Shown here one piece after another: positions 56,319 to 64,000 of a stretch of DNA of 64,000 nucleotides; position 1 is the first letter of the stretch, and every line of letters starts with the position of its first letter. Both the position numbers and the translations under genes were made by a program. Below the pieces are notes generated by a model. It saw only the letters and a program-made list of their open reading frames with translations, was not told the DNA's origin and did not search any database. This DNA is from Lineolata rhizophorae (lineage: Eukaryota; Ascomycota; Dothideomycetes; Lineolatales; Lineolataceae): the NCBI GenBank assembly GCA_010093515.1, contig MU001695.1, positions 417,862 through 481,861 of the forward strand, given 5' to 3'.

Positions 56319-56636
56319 TCGAATACACTGCGAGCCTCCTCCACACGTGCCTCCACTGGTGCGTCGCCAATTAAGAAGCGCACGACGCTGGAATTGCCCT
56401 GCGGACACGAGGCCTTATAAATACTCCCTGGCTCGCCTCTAAACCCCGACGTGCCACAATTTGACGGTAACGTATCACTCTCGTTTATTTCCTTAGTTGA
56501 GCATGGCGTTAGGTAATGGATGAGCAGTTCTCATAGTTGGCTTCTGAACTAGAGCTGGTGCGGAAGTGGCAAGATGTATTTAGCTAGCACCTAGTAACGG
56601 CCCATACCCTCGATGGTGCATGGCCATAATAGAATT

Positions 56637-56657
56637 TACATACATACATACATACAT
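56637..56657 (+). repeat. TACA-repeat 3' tail of the LINE
   Basis: Five TACA units plus one T end exactly where the right target-site duplication begins. Short tandem tails in place of poly(A) are known for several LINE groups, so I read it as the element's 3' terminus, not an independent microsatellite. Confidence 0.75.
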
Positions 56658-56670
56658 ACGCGCAGGAGGG
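56658..56670. repeat. Right target-site duplication of the LINE
   Basis: ACGCGCAGGAGGG, identical to 51095-51107. Confidence 0.85.
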
Positions 56671-59451
56671 TTCTAGACAGCGTTTTCACAGCCTCTAGGT
56701 ACTGACTCTACATGGCACCAACCGACAAAATCAACTCGAAAACTTTTCTCTCGGGTGTATACCTATAACAATCCCTCCCGCAAATTATTCCACCCCAAAA
56801 TTTAGGCCATTTTGACTGGCTTCGTAGCATGGATTCTCCGACCGGCCAATAGAAGTCGTCCCGTGCGCCGCGCTCACTCTACCTATACAGCGGTCAACCA
56901 ACTTCCGCTGGCTTCGTAGCATCAACCAATTGATCATATTTTTTTTCCAACACCGACTACTAACCTACACCGTGGGCTATCGAGCTGCCCGCGCAGGAGC
57001 CGTTCCCTCGACAAACGATAAGCAGTCGAGCGAAGCTAGAGCGACAGTGATGCCGATCCTTGCTTTGGCGGCAGCCATTCCCTCGATGACGCTGTGAGGG
57101 CCCGCGGCCAGGGCCGCAAGCCTTGAGCAAAACCGGAGTCGAAGCTTTTCCTGGAATGCAGGGAGAAATTGTCATGGAAGGAACATTTTCCAAATTTCCC
57201 GACAGGACACCGGGCGCAGTGCGACGCATTGGTACTAGTTGCAAGGATGAGCGTAGGAGACCTATTTCACGGCCAGACAAGCTACAGTGGATAGGTGCAG
57301 GACAGTTACAATCAATTAAAGTTCATCATCATTGGGACGGGCTGGATCATTCACTGTATATCATTGGTTATGCTAGATATTGTACACGTGAATCTCCCTG
57401 CTCACCATCTTTCTAGTCTGCAGTCATTGGCAAACAGCTTCCCTGTCTCCTTTCATTGCTCCCACTTCACAATACGCCGGTTCTGGAGTAAACATACTAC
57501 TTAGCGTGGGATTCTCGAAAGTCTCCACTAGTTGTTACTTGGGCTTAATTTACTTATTCCACCAATGCACTTCATCACGTCTTTAACCTCATCGTCATCT
57601 ATTCTAAGGGTACTACCTTAAATATTCTCTATGTCCATTCACGTACCCATTTCACCTACCTTCTAAACCTACCAATCGTTATACTGTATAGGTTCGTATC
57701 TTGCTTGCCCCAAGACAGGAATATTTCGGCCCAAAAGATTACTTTAGTCGTGCGACTATTCGGCTAAGCGTCTCACCGACCATTCCAAAACCGATTCTAA
57801 GACTAGTGCGAACGTTTCGGTGGTTAGTTGGTCACTCCTGCCACTACTACCCAGCAGGCGCAGATAGCCATGCCATGATCCGCTCCGAGTGGTCGGAGCA
57901 AGCGTAGAAACCTGGGAGGTCTTTCCTAGAGCTTTGCGTTTGTTGATAAGCTATAAAGCTCATAGTACGGAAGAGCTCGCGAGAAATGAGAAAAATTCGC
58001 TGAGAACAAAATCTAAGCGGGTTCTAAATGCATATACTTTTCTGCAGCCGATTTGCATCTTACAATCTATACCGAACAAAAGGGAGTCCGTCGACAGACG
58101 CAGCCCGTTTTGCTCCGGTTTTGGTCTGCCATGGTCGACAAGCCGCTACCGAAGCTTTTTAACCCCAAACACTCTCGCCGTTGCATATCTAGTACCGACT
58201 AGGGTCATACATCCTGTTCTGGCAATGCTCCCTGCTCCACGCCTACTACCTGGATCGTCTGGCGGGGAACACAATGCAATATAGAGTCACCATATTACCG
58301 CGGGCAAGGCGACGAACGACGTCACGGACTGCCGGAGCACATATGCAGACGGGAAGAGGAGTTTACTTCTACTTTAGCTACTAGGGCCTGCTATTCCATA
58401 CGCAAATCAACCCTGACTCTGGTTGAGCCGCAACCCGCGGAGTAGCGATTCTAAACGCGCCGGCAGCCCCACCCTTCGCCACTAAACGGCTCCATCTTGA
58501 TCCGGCGCGAGCTGCTCTCGAAGTTCTGTAAGCGCTAAAGCAAACCTGTTGTTCTTCCCCTCGAGATCGTCACAATACTTCTTAGGAGATCGATGAAGCC
58601 ATCAGCGTTCTCCGTGTCCAGTCCGTCGGGTTTTCGGTCTAGAGTTGTGTAGAGGTCCACGATCTATCCGGTGAGGTCGTGATTCGCTTGCCTACCGCGG
58701 TCGCTGGACGTATGCGCGTTAGCAGCCCCAACATCCGGGCATGTGGTCATGTTTACAGAATCCCGACAAGTCGCCTGGTTGTCTAGAGACGGTTTCGACG
58801 GATGGCAGGACCTCGGGGTAGGCATCTGTATGTGTGTAAGGAAGGAGACGGAAACGATAGAAAAACCGTCCGGTTTACCCACCAGAAATGTGATCGCTGC
58901 AACACACCTGCATAGGTTGACGATGTAAATACCCCAAGGGCACAAATTGAGTGAGGTCGGAGCCGAGCGTTCTAAAGCAGACCGTATGCCAAAAGATGAC
59001 GCGGCGACTCCAACAACGTGAGCTTCGTACAAGAGCATGCGGACGATAACTTACTTGTGGGTATTGCTCTCATGCGCAGCGTAGAAATGATGACCGCGCG
59101 CGAGGAACGTTCAATGCAGCAATAGTGCGCAAATTAAGAGGTCCTGGAGGAGAGTAGTGGGTAAGGATGACAGCACGAGTATGAGAGCCTATGTATAACT
59201 CTAGTGCATAGGCCACTTTGGATATCGCGGGTAGGACCGGTAGAATACCCATTGAAGCAGCCGAATCACAAGCACTCGAATGATGCTTTAGGTGGTCGTA
59301 CAGAGCCGGCAGTAAGTGAGTGCCAAAGGTCTGCTAAACCTTAGCACTCTCTCAGTATCGATTATCCACCTTCCGCTTACCTTCATTTGGTTTTACGCCA
59401 CTCTGCTGTCCAACCATCTCTATATCTCTCACTCTCTCTTTCTCCACGATA
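56671..59451. other. AT-rich region with small decayed coding scraps
   Basis: No intact gene. A minus-strand stretch near 56988-57120 reads LAALAAGPHSVIEGMAAAKA and a further 30 residues, flanked by frame breaks, so it may be an old gene scrap. CTGGCTTCGTAGCAT is repeated near 56817 and 56908. The rest is without recognised content. Confidence 0.4.
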
Positions 59452-60332
59452 GACGCCACCAATATAGCCGTCAACCTGCACAAGTCTAAAGGATTCCTGC
59501 TGCCGGCAACGAGGCCCTGTGTAGACGGTGACAGGTTCGCCGTGCATTACAGTAATGACGGCAAGACCTTGACATTTCACTCATGGGATGACGTAGAAAT
59601 CCCGCTTGTTGCACGTCTACATATACAGAGGGTGCTGACTTTATTCAGATCTGCGGCGTCATTGACGAACATGATTCGCCCAATCTACTCTGGAAGAACA
59701 TTCCTCTGTTCGATAACCTCAAGGAGCATCTCGACGACGCCCCAAAGTACTACCCAGTCAAGATCCAGCTGCGAGAACCTTCCGCGCTCCAGTGCCCCAA
59801 GACAAAGAAATTGCCCCCTACGCTTCTCTCTAGCGCTGCTCCTGCTTGTAAGCCCTACTTCAAGGTATTCGACGCAGATAATCACTAACGCCGTGTAGCT
59901 TCTCCCGGATGGCGGTAAACGGTACAGCGGAGGCTATGCATATGTCGATTTTGCTTTTGGTGTGACCCTAAGGAAGCTTAGTACGATGGCCGGCCCACCT
60001 TCCCGCTCAACAAGCTCCTCGAGATCACGAAGAACGCCGGCACGGATAGGGCGGGAGTAATGTCATACAATATAGGCAGTATCTCCCTGAATTGCATCTT
60101 TGTAGGGCTTGGGACATCTTGCACAAACTTCATGGATCCGCATGGTTTCGATACTTACGTAGGTCACGGACCACGTTACCCACGGCGTGACACGGACCAT
60201 ATCGACGACCACGAACATCCGGACGACATCGACCTCCGCGAGGTACACAGCAACGATTTGGAGGTCGCGAATGCGGTCGAAGATGATCGTGCCTGGTCGA
60301 AGGAGTGGCTGGCTCTGCTGGAGCAAGCATAG
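59452..60332 (+). pseudogene. Decayed multi-exon gene of unknown function
   Basis: Several segments read like protein but do not join into one frame. 59452-59607 gives HKSKGFLLPATRP and FAVHYSNDGKTLTFHSWDD; 59649-59864 gives DEHDSPNLLWKNIPLFDNLKE and YYPVKIQLREPSALQCP; 59899-59961 gives DGGKRYSGGYAYVDFAFG; 59986-60332 gives PTFPLNKLLEITKNAG and ends in EEWLALL-like helix before a TAG at 60330. The first gaps have splice-like ends, but they are only 41 and 34 nt, shorter than the other introns. The last gap (59962-59985) is a frame change without a plausible intron, and no clear start codon was found. I do not recognise the family. A living gene with odd splicing is possible but less likely. 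Confidence 0.45.
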
Positions 60333-61269
60333 ACGGGAGATGTAGTAGAGCTCAATTTATTTCTTTTTGCATGCTACTTCCCTAGGGACCAGATTTTAAG
60401 CGCTCCCCACTTCCTTTTTTGCTTTCTATTGATATGACATGAATGCCGCCGGTCTAGGCTAGTAGAGGATAGCAGGTCTAGATAAAACACAAATAAAAGT
60501 GATTTCGTTGAAAGTCAACAGACTAAATAGGTGAGTGGAAGCTAACATGCAATGACGAGATAATCCCGCATGCTTGCCTTTTTCAACGTGGGAAATCAAA
60601 GATGCGTTATGGTGATAACCCCATTATCGTTCTCCCTGCTGTTCTACAAGCTTTCTCGAAAGATCTTTAGCGCTAGACAGTATATTCGGAGATCCTTTCA
60701 ATACCTTCATCGCATTTCCACAACGGTAATCATCGAGCAGAAACCCCGTAGAAGCCAAGGAGAGCAATTTTCTGCTACGAACCTTCATAAACTGGCGTCT
60801 AATCGACAACAGACCGAGAGGGACTAGGGGACGAACGATGTTAGGATCAATTAGGTGCAAGAGACAATATCGATTACCTCGCAAAATATAGCAGCAGCGA
60901 GAGGGAGACAGTGCAGGAGAAATACAAGACAATCTTTGAAAAGAACATGGAATAAAGAATGTGGTCATAGCTTGGAATGAACCCGAGGACTTGGTTATAA
61001 AGGTTATATACAGTGAGTGGGCAGGACAAGACTCCTAGGAATGCTGGATAATGCGGGATGAAAATAGAGCCAGCTTTGCGCCAATCACAAGGGCTGCTTT
61101 CAAGCTACCTTCTCTTTGTTCTTTAGAATGCACAACACTAGCAATAGTTGCGCAATATATACAACTTGGAAATCTATAACAAAGACACACCGCCGATATA
61201 TTAATGCGAGAAGATTGACCTTACTTTCATCTCCCACCCAACTTTCTAGCAACTTTTTGAATAAAGAAA
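60333..61269. other. AT-rich upstream region of the Crinkler-like gene
   Basis: No gene seen. A possible leader just before 61270 is A-rich (AATAAAGAAAATG). Confidence 0.4.
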
Positions 61270-63576
61270 ATGCCCGTAACTACTCGTTCGCAAACCCGGA
61301 CGGTATCTGCACGAGAGCAAGCGGCGCTACGCCCTTCTAGCAAGCCGTTATCAAAGACAATTACACAGGCATCTCGCACCGTGGTCATGGGCGGCACTAT
61401 ACAAAATCCAATCACTTCCAAAAACCCTCGCAGAGCAAAACGAACCGTTACTTCCTCGCTAAGACCACGAAAACGATCTCGTACATATCTATCCTTGGAC
61501 CAAAAGGAGCAGTCTCTCACAACTACCAACCTTTCTTCGCTAGAGCGTTCCGATCTTACCCTCACTCACTGGCCCTGTCAATCCTGCACTTGCCCGCAAG
61601 GGGCCTTTTGTTATCCAGTCGACAAATGCATCCGCTGTGGGCATACGATGGACGATCATGAGGATGTACACCACAGATGGAACCCTGATTGCGATTTTGT
61701 GTGCGAGCGATCCAACCTGGTTCATTCTATCTTGCAACTAGTACGAAACACCAGAGTAGTAGTCATCCGCGCTACACCCCAAGTAGGCAAAACAACTTTA
61801 CTTCGACTGCTAGGCCGTCACATTCTTTACAAAGAACAGGAGCTGGAACCAGTATTCATTGAGTGGAAGCATAGAGGAATGCGCGATGGTCTCCCATACA
61901 AGCAGTACCTAGAACAGAAAAGATCAAGATGGCAAGAAGACAATGCCAAGTATCGGCCACACAACCCTAAGGCTACAACAGTCTATCTGATTGATGAAGC
62001 GCAAGATTCGTATGAAGAAGAACAACTTTGGACTAGGACACTCAAAAGTTACAATACCAGACAGCAGTCTATGTTCGTGCTCGTCTGTATTTATGGTGGT
62101 GCTGGTGTTACTACTAGACACGAGCCAAATATTGAATCCCAAGCTCTCCTTGTCGATCGCCTGCAACGTGTAGAGCTACGTCAGTCGATATTTGGCTGTC
62201 CATATATGCTCTTCAAGCCCCAGGAGACAGCCGAGACGGTTCAGAAATGGGCTATTGTAAACAAGCTCCAGCTAAAAGCTGGTGTATCTGAGTACCTCCA
62301 CGCCGCTACCGACGGCCATCCGGGCATGGTGGGACTGATTCTAAAATACTTTCAGTTTTTATCCTGTCAGGTAATTTCTACTTATTCCCAATCCTATAAC
62401 GATTAAGAGTAACATTATACAGCTCCCCGAAAGCACGCGACGTGCTCGAGTATGGTCGCCGAGATTGTGCCATGAGAACCTTGTCGAAAACAACCAATTC
62501 CTCCACTTTATAAACCGTGGAAGAGGACTCTGGACTCTTGAGGCTGAGAAATATGTGAAAGAGTGTCTAAGACGTCCTTTCTATAGCTCCATCACGTTCT
62601 CAGAAGTTGCAAAAGTCCTGCGCGAAGTTGCGACGAAACCGTATGGTCACACACGAGTGCAACGAGAGTTTGATGCATTTGCGTTCTGTTACAAGATGGG
62701 GTTCCTCCACTCAGAGCAGCGTCAAACTAGAAGTGAGGAAATCACCTACATTTTTGCTTCTCCAATACACCGAAGGTATATTTCATAACCTTTTACAATT
62801 AAAATATCCTATTAATTAGAGTTAGAGTTGCGTATCGTCGTCTTTTTCCGGGTCCCGAACCGGGTACCGACTTGCAAAGAACCTCACTTCAACAGATCTG
62901 TCTAAATGCTATCGAAAGGTTTAGTCCATCCGTTCTCCAGCGGCGCAATTCCCAAGGTATTCCAGAAACAGCTTTTCAAGACGAACTGTATTGCTGTCTC
63001 AACTACGAGCTACAAAGTCTGCCGATTCTCTCGGAATACTCGCATACCAAAGATGGTAGGATTGACTTCTACGTCTTTGACAAGAAATGGGGGATCGAAG
63101 TACTTCAATCTAGAAGTAAAGCAGATATCACGGAGCATATACGGCAATTCCAGACTGGAGGAAAATATCAGGAATGGAATATCCTTGACGATTATATCAT
63201 TCTCAATTTCTGCTCCAAAAGCGTACTTCAAGAGATTGAAATCGAAGGTAATGATTCCTTTCCTATTTAAAGCGTCTTATTCTAATACAATACATTAGAT
63301 GTTAGCATCCAGCCACGTTTCCTACAAATCGCTATAGACTTAGAGGAGTGTATTGCAGAGGTATACACGTACAACAAGCAGCTCCGAGCAACATTGGACC
63401 TAGGCGAAGGAAGACAACGGTACTATGCTAACGACTTCGATCTATCTGAGAACTCCGATACTACTCAGATTTTGCAGGATAGGGTGACGCAGGCGGAGCG
63501 GGAAAAGGAAGACATGATGCGGCGAATTGCCGAGTTAGAAAGGCTGGTCAATAAAGATAATACGGGACTACGGTAG
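61270..63576 (+). CDS. Crinkler-like protein: zinc motif, P-loop NTPase and REase-type nuclease domain
   Basis: Four exons, 61270-62370, 62423-62775, 62826-63247 and 63299-63576, give 717 residues with no break. The N-terminus is basic with an NLS-like RPRKRSR (65-71), then a Cys/His cluster (Cys103, 106, 108, 114, 120, 123, His125, His130). The NTPase follows: Walker A ATPQVGKTTLL (Lys174) and Walker B TVYLIDEAQDS (Asp242, Glu243). After a helical region and the hinge RRLFPGPEPGTDLQ comes a restriction-endonuclease-like domain with DELYCCLNYEL, DGRIDFYV (Asp565) and KWGIEVLQS (Glu576), close to the KWGIELLR motif of fungal Crinkler-type proteins; DYIILNF follows. A coiled coil ends the protein. 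Known relatives are proposed nuclease effectors or intragenomic-conflict proteins; its role here is inference. Base use is AT-richer than the core genes. Confidence 0.78.
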
Positions 63577-63690
63577 GAGAGGTAGAATACTGTAGTAGAG
63601 TAGGGCGGCGTTACCCCTAACACTTCTTTTTGGTAGTTTCCTTTTCCCTAACTATACGTGATTTCTTTCCTTTTATATAACGTACTTCAC

Positions 63691-63722
63691 AAGCGAACCG
63701 ACCACCCAAGCGAGCCGACCAC
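63691..63722. repeat. Tandem repeat at the probable transposon end
   Basis: AAGCGAACCGACCAC (63691-63705) and AAGCGAGCCGACCAC (63708-63722) differ at one base. They lie just past the 3' end of the transposase frame, a place where terminal or sub-terminal repeats of a pogo/Fot-like element would be expected. The partner end is outside the window. Confidence 0.5.
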
Positions 63723-63754
63723 TTTTGCCAAGCCCCCACCAAAAAGCCGCCATC

Positions 63755-64000
63755 TTATTCAGATTGCTCTGACTCCGAGCTGCTTGAGATAAATCTGGAT
63801 AAGCTATCCGACTCATCTGTATCGTCTTCAACTACCTGGCACGTTCGCGCGTTATGCCCTGGCTCACCGCAGCGTCCACAGCGTCGCTGAGCTGGCTGGC
63901 CGTCGCGTGTTACCACCCCTTCGCGCCGCTTCTTGCCCTTATTCTGATCCGCAGCCTCCCTTTGAGCGACCAGCTGCAAGCCAGCTTTAATCGTAAGGGT
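63755..64000 (-). CDS. C-terminal end of a pogo/Fot-like DDE transposase, partial
   Basis: The window edge cuts this gene; only the last 81 codons are present, reading from 64000 down to the stop at 63755. The sequence runs from KAGLQLVAQREAADQ through a Lys/Arg-rich stretch (KGKKRREG) to a zinc knuckle CGRCGEPGHNARTC (Cys-x2-Cys-x4-His-x4-Cys) and an acidic Ser/Asp/Glu-rich tail. This ending is typical of fungal pogo/Fot-type transposases with a DDE catalytic core. The catalytic part lies to the right of the window, so activity cannot be judged. No break is seen in the visible part. Confidence 0.7.
   Translation of the reverse strand, partial: TLTIKAGLQLVAQREAADQNKGKKRREGVVTRDGQPAQRRCGRCGEPGHNARTCQVVEDDTDESDSLSRFISSSSESEQSE

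Larger units (their letters stand above)
51108..56657 (+). mobile_element. Complete-looking non-LTR retrotransposon (LINE, Tad-like)
   Basis: A 5.55-kb element bounded by a perfect 13-bp target-site duplication. It carries two long intact frames: ORF1 (51119-52420, gag-like with zinc knuckles) and ORF2 (52413-56318, endonuclease, reverse transcriptase, RNase H). A 320-bp 3' UTR ends in five TACA units. APE endonuclease plus RNase H is the layout of the Tad/I-type LINEs, and the Tad clade is the usual one in ascomycetes. Only 11 bases precede the ORF1 ATG, so the copy is either slightly 5'-truncated or has almost no leader. I see no in-frame stop and no RIP-like conversion, so it is young, and its proteins could be functional. 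Whether it can be transcribed without a 5' UTR promoter is unclear. Confidence 0.9.

Noticed and set aside
56637-56657. TACA repeat as an independent microsatellite
   Set aside because: It ends exactly at the right target-site duplication, so it is better explained as the LINE tail.
1-64000. CRISPR arrays, operons, riboswitches and ribosome-binding sites
   Set aside because: The window is eukaryotic; no regular spacer repeats were seen and such bacterial signals are not expected.

Overview
The window is nuclear DNA of a filamentous ascomycete (Pezizomycotina, most likely Sordariomycetes). Multi-exon genes have short introns (mostly 49-90 nt) with GTRNGY donors and CTRAC-type branch points. 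The gene set is typical: Ric8, a HECT E3, calpain, DPP1-type PAP2 phosphatase, Saf4, Dos2, Yrb30, eRF3/Sup35, Tim17, a Git1-like transporter and a secreted GH5. Species cannot be named from the sequence alone.

Core part, about 1-45 kb. In order: Ric8 3' part (+), HECT E3 ligase (+), a cytosolic-looking GH18 hydrolase with a C-terminal UBA domain (+), calpain (-), a 5-kb gene-poor gap whose second half is AT-rich, DPP1-like phosphatase (+, seven exons), Saf4/CCDC130 splicing factor (-), Dos2-like BSD protein (+), Yrb30-like RanGTP-binding protein (-) sharing a divergent promoter with SUP35/eRF3 (+), a DUF2855 protein (+), a KpsF-like SIS isomerase (+), a secreted GH5 mannanase-like enzyme (+), TIM17 (+), a Git1-like MFS permease (-) and a Cys/His-rich orphan protein (+). 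These are mostly unrelated housekeeping genes. The only functional theme between neighbours is ubiquitin: the HECT ligase lies next to the GH18-UBA gene.

Accessory part, about 45-64 kb. It is more AT-rich and gene-poor. It holds a broken nucleotidyltransferase relic, a fungal PD-(D/E)XK-like protein that has lost the usual active-site lysine, short direct repeats, an apparently complete Tad-type LINE with a perfect 13-bp target-site duplication, a decayed multi-exon gene, an intact four-exon Crinkler-like NTPase-plus-nuclease gene, and the 3' end of a pogo/Fot-like transposase cut by the window edge. This looks like a mobile-element-rich compartment next to a conserved block.

The most notable items are the GH18-UBA fusion (possible link between glycan trimming and ubiquitin-dependent degradation), the intact Crinkler-like gene, the young LINE insertion, and the bacterial-type sugar-phosphate isomerase with three TCACGTG sites upstream. 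Exon structures were assembled by eye from splice signals, frame continuity and family similarity; no alignment or search was run.
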